DNA from: Peribacillus simplex
GTDB lineage: Bacteria > Bacillota > Bacilli > Bacillales > DSM-1321
Direction: 5' to 3'
DNA: 64,000 nucleotides
Assembly: GCF_001578185.1 (NCBI RefSeq)
Contig: NZ_CP011008.1
Coordinates: 3,376,001 to 3,440,000, forward strand
The position numbers and the translations under genes were made by a program. The notes beneath the pieces were generated by a model, which searched no databases, had not been told where the DNA came from, and saw nothing but the letters and a program-made list of their open reading frames with translations. How positions within the stretch are numbered: the stretch's first letter is position 1; each line of letters starts with the position of its first letter. Below are positions 10,049 to 18,153 of this stretch, one piece after another.

Positions 10049-11695
10049 TCATACTAATAATGCAGCGATTTCATCTATTTTCTTAGCGCCGAATACCACT
10101 TCTTCATCATTGATGATCATAGCCGGCACGCTCATGACTTTATATTTCTTCTTAATTTCCTGGAAATTGCTTATATCGACCATTTCAGCTTCAACGTTAG
10201 GGTTTTCAATCGCTATGCGCTGTGCACCCACTACAACGTCTGGACAGTAGTGACATGCCAATGAAACCATAACCTTAATGTTCGCTTTTTTACTGATTCC
10301 CTTAATTGAATTCAATACGGCTGAATCCAATGCCTGACCTGGTCCGGCCAGGTTATAGATAGCCAAGATGAAGGAATTCAGCTCATGGCCGCCTGGTACA
10401 CCGTGGTATTTGACGCCGCTGTATTCACCATTTGAATTTAAGAGGGAAACAACTGGGAACTTATCTGCATTGATTTTTGCTTCAATTTCCGTATTTTCCC
10501 CCTTGTTGTATAACTCAAGATGAAGATTATCTCCTAATTCCGCAACATCCAACAAGAAGTCTCGCAATTCGACTGATTTTGGCAAACTTTCATCGACGAT
10601 GGACACCAATGTAACGTCGCTCTCCATCTTGCCGAAGATTCCCTTCAGTTGGCCACGTAACGCATCACTTAATAAAGCGCTCTTTCCTGCTGGGACAGCG
10701 GCCTGTTCTTTTTTCGCCGGTTTTTCAACTTCAGGTTCATCTTTGATGCCTAAACGATCTTTTTCTTCAGCAATATATTTGCCGGCATCCGTTGCTGCAA
10801 TCGCACCGTCAGATACAGCGGTGATAATCTGGCGCAAAGATTTTGGCCTTAGGTCGCCCGCCGCATATACACCCTTCACATTAGTATTCATATCATCATC
10901 CGTGAGAATGTAACCAGCATGGTCCATTTCGATATGGCCAGTGAAAATCTCTGTTTTCGGCTCGTAACCAATGAAAACGAATACTCCAAACGTACTGTCT
11001 TCTTCCTTCGCCTTATATTCAAATTCTTCTTTAGTCTCGTTATTGATGAAACGGGCACTTTGAATCATCCCGTCCCCATATACCCCAAGGATCTCCGTAT
11101 TGAATTTCACTTCAATCTTATCATTTGCCATCACTTTATCAACGATGGACGGGGCACACGAGAAGCTTGATTCCCGGGCGATGATTGTAACTTTTGTAGC
11201 AAAGCGTGTCAGGAATATAGCTTCTTCAGCGGCTGCATACCCTGCCCCGATAACGAAAACTTCCAACCCTTCAAAGAATTCGCCATCACAAGTTGAACAA
11301 TAAGCTACACCGCGTCCAGTGAATTCCTCTTCACCCGGAAAGCCCAATGTTCTTGGAGTAGCACCCGTTGCAATGATGACGGCGCGGGCCTGGTAGTCCC
11401 CACCAAGGGTTTTAACGACTTTTACCTCACCGGAGAAATCCACGCCCGTTACATCGGCTTTAGCGAATTCCACGCCAAAATCTTCATTTTGAAGCTTCAT
11501 TTCTTCAACTAACCTTGGACCCGAAATATGGCGGATACCAGGATAATTGGCTATTTCCGATGTAGTTGCAGCTTGTCCGCCGCCAGTTCCTTTTTCAAGA
11601 ATTATTGTCTTTAGTTTAGCTCTTCCTGCATAAACGCCCGCTGAGAGGCCTGCAGGACCGCCGCCAATAATTAATAAATCATATATTTTTTTCAT
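10049..11695 (-). CDS. AhpF-like flavoprotein disulfide reductase with reversed domain order
   Basis: Likely supplies electrons from NAD(P)H to AhpC or another peroxiredoxin. Residues 1-310 are a thioredoxin-reductase module: FAD motif GGGPAG (11-16), redox pair C133-STC-136, nucleotide motif near GAGYAA (150-155), and GVYAAGDLR (276-283). A lysine/proline-rich linker (about 312-338) leads to residues 340-548, which match the tandem thioredoxin-fold region that lies at the N-terminus of classic AhpF: DALRGQLKGIF, YHGVPGGHELNSFILAI and the pair C481-HYC-484 in CHYCPDVV. The start at 11695 has SD AAGGAGAACAAAT; the upstream ATG-less extension is discarded. It lies downstream of ahpC but behind a hairpin. 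A plain TrxB is excluded by the extra 210 residues. Confidence 0.85.
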   Translation of the reverse strand: MKKIYDLLIIGGGPAGLSAGVYAGRAKLKTIILEKGTGGGQAATTSEIANYPGIRHISGPRLVEEMKLQNEDFGVEFAKADVTGVDFSGEVKVVKTLGGDYQARAVIIATGATPRTLGFPGEEEFTGRGVAYCSTCDGEFFEGLEVFVIGAGYAAAEEAIFLTRFATKVTIIARESSFSCAPSIVDKVMANDKIEVKFNTEILGVYGDGMIQSARFINNETKEEFEYKAKEEDSTFGVFVFIGYEPKTEIFTGHIEMDHAGYILTDDDMNTNVKGVYAAGDLRPKSLRQIITAVSDGAIAATDAGKYIAEEKDRLGIKDEPEVEKPAKKEQAAVPAGKSALLSDALRGQLKGIFGKMESDVTLVSIVDESLPKSVELRDFLLDVAELGDNLHLELYNKGENTEIEAKINADKFPVVSLLNSNGEYSGVKYHGVPGGHELNSFILAIYNLAGPGQALDSAVLNSIKGISKKANIKVMVSLACHYCPDVVVGAQRIAIENPNVEAEMVDISNFQEIKKKYKVMSVPAMIINDEEVVFGAKKIDEIAALLV

Positions 11696-11740
11696 ATTTG
11701 TTCTCCTTGCTGAAAGAAAATGCGTGCTAAACTGATTATT

Positions 11741-11780
11741 TTGAAAAACAAAAGGCACTTATTTTAGGTAAGTGCCTTTT
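11741..11780 (-). terminator. terminator between ahpC and the AhpF-like gene
   Basis: Hairpin GGCACTTA-loop-TAAGTGCC at 11752-11780 followed on the minus strand by TTTTGTTTTT. It would end most ahpC transcripts before the reductase gene, so the reductase depends on read-through or its own promoter. Confidence 0.8.
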
Positions 11781-11873
11781 GTCATTAGATCTGTTCGGAC
11801 GAATTGTTCCAGTAATCGTAATCAATTGCTGGATATATCCATTAATCAAAGAAATGGATCATCCCATTAAAAA

Positions 11874-12437
11874 TTAAAGTTTACCTACAAGGTCTAGGCT
11901 TGGTTCAAGAGTAGCTTCACCTGGAGTCCATTTTGCAGGGCAAACTTTATCTCCGTGTTCTGCTACGAATTGTGCAGCTTGAACTTTTCTCACAAGTTCT
12001 TCTGCATTACGGCCAATCCCTAAGTCATTAACTTCGTATGCTTTAATTTGTCCTTCTGGATTTACGATGAAAGTTCCGCGTAGAGCCAATCCATCCTCTT
12101 CGATTAATACACCGAATTGACGGGATAAAACGTTTGCTGGGTCAGCTAACATTGGATATTGAATTTTACCGATTGTATCAGTAGCATCAGCCCAGCCTTT
12201 GTGGCTGAAATGAGTATCTGTTGAAACTGAGTAAACTTCACAACCAATTTCCTTGAATGTTTCATAGTTATCTTGAAGATCAGCTAATTCAGTTGGACAT
12301 ACGAATGAGAAGTCAGCTGGATAGAAAAAGAATACTGCCCATTTTCCTTTAACATCTTCAAGTGTAACTTCTTTGAATTCTCCTGCATGGTAAGCTTGTA
12401 CTTTAAAATCTTCAACTTGTTTATTGATCAATGACAT
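11874..12437 (-). CDS. ahpC: AhpC, peroxiredoxin
   Basis: Typical two-cysteine peroxiredoxin reducing hydrogen peroxide and organic peroxides in the cytosol. The 187 residues have the peroxidatic Cys47 (FSFVCPTEL) and resolving Cys166 (KVCPAKW). The start at 12437 (MSLINKQ) has SD GGAGGA eight bases upstream; a TTG at 12452 falls within the SD and is rejected. The promoter carries a near-perfect PerR box, so peroxide induction is expected. Its reductase partner is probably the AhpF-like gene downstream. Confidence 0.96.
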   Translation of the reverse strand: MSLINKQVEDFKVQAYHAGEFKEVTLEDVKGKWAVFFFYPADFSFVCPTELADLQDNYETFKEIGCEVYSVSTDTHFSHKGWADATDTIGKIQYPMLADPANVLSRQFGVLIEEDGLALRGTFIVNPEGQIKAYEVNDLGIGRNAEELVRKVQAAQFVAEHGDKVCPAKWTPGEATLEPSLDLVGKL

Positions 12438-12477
12438 AATAAATTCCTCCAATAGCTATTTTTTTATATGCTCCTAT

Positions 12478-12508
12478 TTATAATAATTATTAAATAGAAA
12501 TTAGTCAA
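12478..12508 (-). promoter_or_regulatory. ahpC promoter with PerR box
   Basis: Minus-strand -35 TTGACT (12503-12508), 17-base spacer, -10 TATTAT (12480-12485). The 15-base sequence 12478-12492 matches the PerR consensus TTATAATNATTATAA at 14 of 15 positions and covers the -10, consistent with repression released by peroxide. Confidence 0.85.
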
Positions 12509-12809
12509 TAAATATACCTTAATAATTTTCAAGTTCACAAATTAGTCACAGTTTTTATATTGATATAAATTAATTATTTTAAAAAACCCATGGCACTTCA
12601 AAATCGCCTTTTTAACACATTTTAAATGTTATTTCAAGGTTAAAAACAAGACACATGCTCATTATTTCGGAAATTGATATCATCCCCTTTCCAATCAAAT
12701 AAAAATATTCAAATGAGAATCAATGGCCATTTCAAATAAAATTGTCAGTCATTCCTTTATATCATTGCCATATTTTCCCTAAAAGATTCTTAATACAGGA
12801 TTTTCTGAC
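12509..12809. other. intergenic region, nothing else recognised
   Basis: About 300 AT-rich bases between the ahpC promoter and the sodF terminator. I see no start codon with a fitting ribosome binding site leading to a credible protein and no known RNA motif. Confidence 0.45.
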
Positions 12810-12835
12810 AAAAAAAACGAACCATCACGGCTCGT
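12810..12835 (-). terminator. terminator after sodF
   Basis: Minus-strand hairpin ACGAGCC-gtgat-GGTTCGT followed by eight Ts, about 40 bases after the sodF stop. Confidence 0.85.
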
Positions 12836-12876
12836 CTGCGAATTGGTTTTCCTTAGACATTTCTTTATTTTATCAA

Positions 12877-13752
12877 TTATTGTTTTTTCCAAATAAGCTT
12901 CTTCGCTTCTGTGAACCTTACCGCTGTTTGCGGCCAGTTTACAACGTCCCACCATTTGTCCACATACCCTGCCCGATTATTTTTATATTGCAGGTAATAA
13001 GCATGTTCCCATACATCAAGAACAAGAATCGGGATCGTATCCCACTGGGTCAACAACATATGCAATTCGGATTGAAGTATTTCTAGCCGCCGCGCACGTG
13101 GAACCCAGACTAAAATCGCCCAGCCAACACCTACTACCTGTTTGGCCGCTTCACTAAAATGACTTTTAAACGCTGCAAAGCTTCCAAAATCCTTCTCAAT
13201 CTGTTTAAGTAAATCTCCCTTTGGCTGTCCGCCTCCTCCTGGAATCATCACTTCCCAAAACAGCGTATGGAGATAATGGCCTGACCCATGAAAAGCTGCT
13301 TCCTTTTCCCAATGCTTCAACAAGGAAAAATCTTTCCTCTCCCTCGCTTTTTGCATCATCAATTCCGCTTTATTCAGCCCATCGACATATGCTTGATGAT
13401 GCTTATCATGGTGCAGATACATGATTTCCCTTGAAATCGTCGGTTCCAACGCTTCATAGGCATAAGGTAATGGCGGAAGTGTATGCCTCCCAATCGGCAC
13501 TGATTGCCTTTCCTGTATACTGAATTCTCTAGCGAGTTCTTCAATTTCTTCGTAGACCCGTGCCATCTCTTCCTCAATCAGGACCATATCCTCATCATCC
13601 ATTTCTTCCTCATTCAAATCTTTTGTCAACTGGGAAAGTCGTTCAATATTTGACAACAATTGCGAATCGGTGATATCGATCTTCTCAAGATATTCCATGA
13701 CTCCATCAACCCATTCACTTACGTCTTTTGCATACTCTTCTACATCAGACAT
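12877..13752 (-). CDS. sodF: SodF, Fe/Mn-family superoxide dismutase
   Basis: Converts superoxide to oxygen and hydrogen peroxide. The 291 residues are longer than ordinary SodA because of an acidic, helical N-terminal extension (about 1-90, rich in E and D) seen in Bacillus SodF. The catalytic domain begins at LPPLPYAYEALEP and has metal-ligand regions LHHDKHHQAYV, HGSGHYLHTLFW and DVWEHAYYLQYKN. The second ligand region departs from the common NGGGHxNHxxFW wording, so activity is probable rather than certain. SD GAGGAGG precedes the ATG. Monocistronic with its own terminator. Confidence 0.9.
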   Translation of the reverse strand: MSDVEEYAKDVSEWVDGVMEYLEKIDITDSQLLSNIERLSQLTKDLNEEEMDDEDMVLIEEEMARVYEEIEELAREFSIQERQSVPIGRHTLPPLPYAYEALEPTISREIMYLHHDKHHQAYVDGLNKAELMMQKARERKDFSLLKHWEKEAAFHGSGHYLHTLFWEVMIPGGGGQPKGDLLKQIEKDFGSFAAFKSHFSEAAKQVVGVGWAILVWVPRARRLEILQSELHMLLTQWDTIPILVLDVWEHAYYLQYKNNRAGYVDKWWDVVNWPQTAVRFTEAKKLIWKKQ

Positions 13753-13843
13753 CTTCGAACCTCCTCTTAACCTTCATGCACTTTTAATCATCAAAGTATT
13801 TTATGTTTCGATTAAGCGGAGATTCCATTTATAGCTAAAAAAA

Positions 13844-13868
13844 CAGCTAGGCCTGTTAAGCCTAGCTG
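13844..13868 (-). terminator. terminator after ypuI
   Basis: Perfect hairpin CAGCTAGGC-loop-GCCTAGCTG with a minus-strand T run, six bases after the ypuI stop. Confidence 0.9.
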
Positions 13869-13873
13869 CTTCT

Positions 13874-14362
13874 CTATCTTGACTGTAACATTTTCGTCCG
13901 GTAATCCGTTTCATAAAACTCCAATTCTTCACGCATTGTCTGGAATCCACTTTCCACGGCCTTCAGAATGGAGATTATGCTGTCAGGTACACTTTGGTGA
14001 AATTTAATCGAGTTTTTTCCTGTATAGGCAGATCTGCTGTCCTCAAACCACCGATCTGATTTTGGGGAAAAGTATTCTTCGATACATTGATGATAAACTC
14101 TATAAAGCGTCTTTTCAGCTGCAGCTTTATTGAAAACATCATTTTTCAGAACGATTTGGCAAGCCTCCAAGCCCTCTTCACAACTTACAAGCATTCTTCT
14201 TAAACTAGAAAGGATCCCTTTATAATAGGTTTCATCCCCGCTTTTTTCCTCTTGCAACTTAGAATAGGTCGTCTCATTTATAAATTCTTCTAGTTGAGCC
14301 ACTGTCGTTTCTAAAAACCCTTTTACATCCTCAAGCTGAGATTTTACCAATGTATTCCCCAA
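13874..14362 (-). CDS. ypuI: YpuI-family protein (DUF3907), function unknown
   Basis: Soluble, largely helical protein of 162 residues with no catalytic motif that I recognise. I start it at TTG 14362 (LGNTLVKSQLEDVKGF) because GAGGAGG lies eight bases upstream; the ATG at 14410 would add a leader overlapping the previous gene. It follows scpB and an unknown gene; in B. subtilis ypuI also follows scpB. It ends with its own terminator. Function unknown. Confidence 0.85.
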   Translation of the reverse strand: MGNTLVKSQLEDVKGFLETTVAQLEEFINETTYSKLQEEKSGDETYYKGILSSLRRMLVSCEEGLEACQIVLKNDVFNKAAAEKTLYRVYHQCIEEYFSPKSDRWFEDSRSAYTGKNSIKFHQSVPDSIISILKAVESGFQTMREELEFYETDYRTKMLQSR

Positions 14363-14384
14363 CCGTGAACCCTCCTCAAAATGA

Positions 14385-14801
14385 TTAAGATTGAATATAA
14401 TAGTCAACATGTGATTCTATATCATATGGTTTAGCTTGGTCAATAGATATAAACACTTTCTCCAATTTTTCAAAATCTATATTTTCGAAATAACCAGCCA
14501 GCTCTTTTTCTGCATTTATATATATACGTTTTCGGTTAACCAGGCTCGGGTCTTTGAGTAGACAGACCATGGCAATGATATCGGCCATATAAATATCCCG
14601 GTTAGGGCTTTTGAATAGAGGATTGGCGGGATATGGGGTCCAAAGAGTGACCATCTCATCAAAATAGCGAAGATACAGTACATTCAGCGTCTTTTCTTCT
14701 CCATCCTTTATGTATTGTATAACGGATCGATTAAAGAAGTCCTCAGGTGAATTTGACTTTTCCTTTTCAAGCCCAAATCCATTGCATGCCACAATTCGCA
14801 C
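14385..14801 (-). CDS. unrecognised protein between scpB and ypuI
   Basis: I do not recognise this gene. With the GTG at 14801 (MRIVACNGFG, preceded seven bases upstream by GGGGGG) it has 138 residues; an ATG at 14822 gives 145 but has no ribosome binding site. It is mixed alpha/beta, has no signal peptide or membrane segment, and contains a YPANPLFKSPNRDIYMADIIAMVCLLKD-like central part and an acidic C-terminus. It lies between scpB and ypuI, in line with both, and probably shares their transcript. B. subtilis has no gene that I recall at this place. Confidence 0.7.
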   Translation of the reverse strand: MRIVACNGFGLEKEKSNSPEDFFNRSVIQYIKDGEEKTLNVLYLRYFDEMVTLWTPYPANPLFKSPNRDIYMADIIAMVCLLKDPSLVNRKRIYINAEKELAGYFENIDFEKLEKVFISIDQAKPYDIESHVDYYIQS

Positions 14802-14856
14802 CCGCAATCCCCCCGCATTCATTTTTTTCTATATTATCACAATTCAGGAAAAAATG

Positions 14857-15438
14857 TTATTCGATTGTTTGCTGAAATTTTTCAAAAAACAGATCGGCTT
14901 CACCATTTTCAAAGCTATCATCCGAATTATCCGCGAGCGGCGGTAATTCATCTATGGAATTCAGGCCGAAGTAATCCAAAAACTCTTTTGTTGTCCCATA
15001 TAAATAAGCCCGGCCGGATCCTTCAGCACGTCCGACCTCTTTTATTAAGACTTTCGTGACAAGTGTATGGATGGGGCGTTCCGTTTTGACCCCGCGAATT
15101 TCATCAATTTCAGCTCTAGTAATCGGCTGCTTATAGGCAATGATTGCGAGTGTTTCCAAAGCTGCCTGGGACAAACCTTGTGTGCTTGTCGTTTCCACCA
15201 GTCTTTTCAGGTAATCCGAGTGTGCTTTTTTTGTCGTCATTTGATAAACACCCGCTATTTCGATCACCTGAATCCCGCGTACATCCGATATATATTCTTC
15301 CTTTAAACTTTCAACGATGTCTCTTGCTTGATATTCCGTAATTTCAAGGACAGAGGCAATTTGTTTGACGGAGAGTCCTTCATCTCCAGTTGCAAACAAT
15401 AATGCCTCAAGAATCCCTTTCCAATTAATAACTTCCAA
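14857..15438 (-). CDS. scpB: ScpB, condensin subunit
   Basis: Winged-helix kite subunit of the Smc-ScpA-ScpB condensin that loads near parS and separates newly replicated origins. The 193 residues show tandem winged helices, with conserved LEALLFATGDEGLS and YKQPITRAEIDEIRGV motifs, and an acidic tail. The ATG overlaps the end of scpA by 14 bases. Confidence 0.95.
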   Translation of the reverse strand: MEVINWKGILEALLFATGDEGLSVKQIASVLEITEYQARDIVESLKEEYISDVRGIQVIEIAGVYQMTTKKAHSDYLKRLVETTSTQGLSQAALETLAIIAYKQPITRAEIDEIRGVKTERPIHTLVTKVLIKEVGRAEGSGRAYLYGTTKEFLDYFGLNSIDELPPLADNSDDSFENGEADLFFEKFQQTIE

Positions 15439-16192
15439 CTTGCTCTACACCTTCCTTAGCAGCAATCATGATTTCCGAAAAATTATCTTCCTGTTCAACG
15501 ATGATTTCATTTAGTTTCATTAATTCCAGTACTGCCATAAAAGTGATGACGATATGCTCTTTAACCGGAAGCGAAAACAGTTCAAAAAAACTTTTCTTCC
15601 CTTTAATTGATTGTAACTCAATCATGATTTCATCCATTCGTTTTTCTATCGATATCTCTTGTTTCGTTACTTTAGTGTAAAGCGGCTTTTGTATTTTTTG
15701 CCTTCGGAGCAGTTTTTGCAGAGCTCCGAGCATATCGTATAGACTTATATTCAACTCTTGTTTATCACTTTCCGCTTCTTTAACATATACAGATAAATCA
15801 CTTGGGGGTTTAGTGAACATCAGGCTGCGTTCTTCTTCCATCCCTTTAAACTCTTCAGCTGCATACTTATACTTTTTATATTCTAATAGTTTCTCCACAA
15901 GCTCATCCCGTGGATCTTCTTCAAATATTTCCCCATCTTCATCAATCAATTGTTCATCTTCATGCTTTGGAAGCAGCATTTTACTCTTGATGGCAAGCAG
16001 TGTTGCAGCCATCACCAAATATTCGCTGGCCACATCCAATTCCAGGTGCTGCATCGTATGGATGTATCCTAGGTATTGATCTGTAATATCAGCCATCGGA
16101 ATATCGTAGATGTCTATTTCAAGGCGATTAATCAAATGCAGGAGTAAATCCATCGGACCTTCGAAAGCGTCAATTTTTATATTATAACCCAT
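15425..16192 (-). CDS. scpA: ScpA, condensin kleisin subunit
   Basis: Kleisin that bridges the Smc head and neck and binds a ScpB dimer. The 255 residues have the N-terminal motif FEGPMDLLLHLINRLEIDIYDIP and the C-terminal winged-helix region ending near the acidic stretch. SD GGGG lies before the ATG. It is first of scpA-scpB and probably the two genes behind them. Confidence 0.95.
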   Translation of the reverse strand: MGYNIKIDAFEGPMDLLLHLINRLEIDIYDIPMADITDQYLGYIHTMQHLELDVASEYLVMAATLLAIKSKMLLPKHEDEQLIDEDGEIFEEDPRDELVEKLLEYKKYKYAAEEFKGMEEERSLMFTKPPSDLSVYVKEAESDKQELNISLYDMLGALQKLLRRQKIQKPLYTKVTKQEISIEKRMDEIMIELQSIKGKKSFFELFSLPVKEHIVITFMAVLELMKLNEIIVEQEDNFSEIMIAAKEGVEQVGSY

Positions 16193-16362
16193 TAAATTAC
16201 CCCATTTAAATCTAATTGGCCGATAATAGGCCTATTTCTTTTACTAATCAAGTATAGTGGATTGCCGCCCTTTATCCAATAATAATAATTTAGGACCTTA
16301 GAAAAGTTCTTAAAAGGGATTTGTGAAATTGGGTCAATGCCCAATCACATTCTCAAATCCTA

Positions 16363-16371
16363 CATAGTCTA
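16363..16371 (+). promoter_or_regulatory. possible sigma-K-like -10 for the small YjcZ-type gene
   Basis: CATAGTCTA fits the sigma K -10 pattern CATANNNTA 37 bases before the start of the 30-residue gene. An AC-containing -35 (in CACA at 16346-16349) is a little closer than the usual spacing, so the call is tentative. Confidence 0.35.
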
Positions 16372-16408
16372 GAAATGTAAGAACAGCAGAACAAAGGAGG
16401 TACTTATT

Positions 16409-16501
16409 ATGGGTGCAGGTGGTTTTGGGCACGGCGGCGGATTCGCGTTTATTGTAGTATTGTTCATTTTATTAGTTATCGTCGGTGCTAGTTGGTGTTA
16501 A
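16409..16501 (+). CDS. YjcZ-family small sporulation protein
   Basis: A 30-residue protein: a glycine-rich head (MGAGGFGHGGG) and one hydrophobic helix ending VGASWC. This layout is that of the YjcZ family of short, glycine-rich, membrane-inserted proteins, some of them known in Bacillus spores. AGGAGG stands eight bases before the ATG. A sigma-K-like -10 upstream would fit mother-cell expression late in sporulation. Too short for most gene finders, but the ribosome binding site and composition are strong. Confidence 0.8.
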   Translation: MGAGGFGHGGGFAFIVVLFILLVIVGASWC

Positions 16502-16664
16502 TTGACTTATTAGTCAAGCTGATTGCCTTGCAATCGGCTTTCTTTATTTTCCAAGAAAAAATTCTATGCTAAACTTAGGGTGGATACATGGCGGATATTT
16601 AGCTATGGAAAATGGCTTTTAGCCTTACCTTGGATGATTTCATCAAACAAAAGGGGTGCTCTTA

Positions 16665-17201
16665 TTGAATTACGCGGAAGACTACCTTTCTTTCCTTGTC
16701 CATTTCCATGGAACAAGGGATTACTTTGAATGTCATGAAATTCTTGAAGAATATTGGAAGGAAACCGCTCCAAAAGAACGTGACTCCCACTGGGTCGGGC
16801 TCATCCAAATTGCGGTTGCCCTATACCATGATCGCAGGGAAAACAAAAAAGGGGCTGCAAGGACACTTGCTAAAGCCCTTGCAAATCTCCACTCTAAACA
16901 AGCCGAGCTCCTGAAATTGGGGCTCGATCCAGAAAAACTGTTCAAATTGCTCGAGGACACACATGAACGGATGCTATCCAAAAAGCCATATGAAAGCATT
17001 AATCTTCCGATAGCGGATCAAGGGTTGATCGAAAAATGCCAATCCATGTGTTGGCAGGAAGGGTACATATGGGGCGAAGGTAGCGACATGGCTAATTTAT
17101 CAATTGTTGATAAACATTTATTGCGCGACCGTTCGGATGTCATTTCTGAAAGGGCTCGGCAGCTATCCCTTCGAAAAACAGGAATGGAGGACCGCCCTTA
17201 A
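16665..17201 (+). CDS. ypuF: YpuF, DUF309 protein
   Basis: Soluble helical DUF309 protein of 178 residues; function unknown. The family motif is seen as HGTRDYFECHEILEEYWKE near the N-terminus, with a glycine/histidine/glutamate arrangement that could bind metal. I start at TTG 16665 since AAAGGGG lies eight bases upstream; GTG 16656 lies inside that SD. In B. subtilis ypuF is next to ribT and scpA, as here. Confidence 0.85.
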   Translation: MNYAEDYLSFLVHFHGTRDYFECHEILEEYWKETAPKERDSHWVGLIQIAVALYHDRRENKKGAARTLAKALANLHSKQAELLKLGLDPEKLFKLLEDTHERMLSKKPYESINLPIADQGLIEKCQSMCWQEGYIWGEGSDMANLSIVDKHLLRDRSDVISERARQLSLRKTGMEDRP

Positions 17202-17218
17202 AGGTGATCCTCCATTCC
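17181..17218. terminator. hairpin between convergent ypuF and ribT
   Basis: Arms GGAATGGAGG and CCTCCATTCC pair around an 18-base loop that includes the ypuF stop codon. No clean T run follows, so it is a probable but imperfect bidirectional transcript end. Confidence 0.5.
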
Positions 17219-17228
17219 CACTTTCATA

Positions 17229-17600
<372 letters not shown>

Positions 17601-17728
17601 TTATTATCTACCTGTTTCTAATTAATTCGCTTAGAATAATAAGCTCACATATAACATTTCCATCATACATAAAAAATTCGTTCGTTTCAACATCACTTTC
17701 AGCACTTGATTTATCGATGTGCTATGTG

Positions 17729-17815
17729 CTAAGCGATAAACAGCCAATATATGATTCCCCACATCAAAGCGATAATAAGCATCATAAGTAAAAGAGTTTT
17801 ATTGCTTTTCCTCAT
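17729..17815 (-). CDS. 28-residue membrane peptide
   Basis: An ATG at 17815 with AAAGGAG six bases upstream opens a 28-codon frame, MRKSNKTLLLMML followed by a hydrophobic helix ending YWLFIA. Positively charged head plus one membrane segment is the layout of small regulatory or spore membrane peptides. I cannot match it to a family. It lies in the gap upstream of ribT, in place of the missing riboflavin genes. Confidence 0.5.
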   Translation of the reverse strand: MRKSNKTLLLMMLIIALMWGIIYWLFIA

Positions 17816-18153
17816 CCCATACTCCTTTTATGAATGGTCCAAATATTTAAATAACGAATTCATTCTACTATAACTTAACACAATCTGACAAATATCCTTG
17901 CAATCTTGCTTCGATTTTACTACATTGGTAAAGTGACCTTAGATTCATAGAGTGCATAATAGGGATAAAAGACAAGATGCAATCAATTCCTCCTTTGAAA
18001 GAGCTATAGCTATTTTGTGCTATATAAATATTTTTCAGGAAAATATGTATCCTTTTTATCCTTTGTTTCGTCAAATACTATGAATCTTTATTTAAAACGC
18101 CGCTCTTTTAATGAAAGATCTCAATTCAGCAGGAAAAGTTAAGGAGGATTATC
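17816..18153. other. intergenic region upstream of ypuA
   Basis: About 340 AT-rich bases between the 28-residue frame and ypuA. No FMN riboswitch, tRNA or other RNA motif was recognised, and the one minus-strand frame here (to 18074) has no fitting ribosome binding site. It holds the ypuA promoter and SD. Confidence 0.4.

Noticed and set aside
11696..11758. N-terminal extension of the AhpF-like protein (21 codons)
   Set aside because: Lies over the terminator hairpin and lacks an SD, whereas the start at 11695 has AAGGAG.
12700..12725. Fur-box-like stretch near AATGAGAATCAATGGCCATT
   Set aside because: Only one half resembles a Fur site; no gene start beside it.
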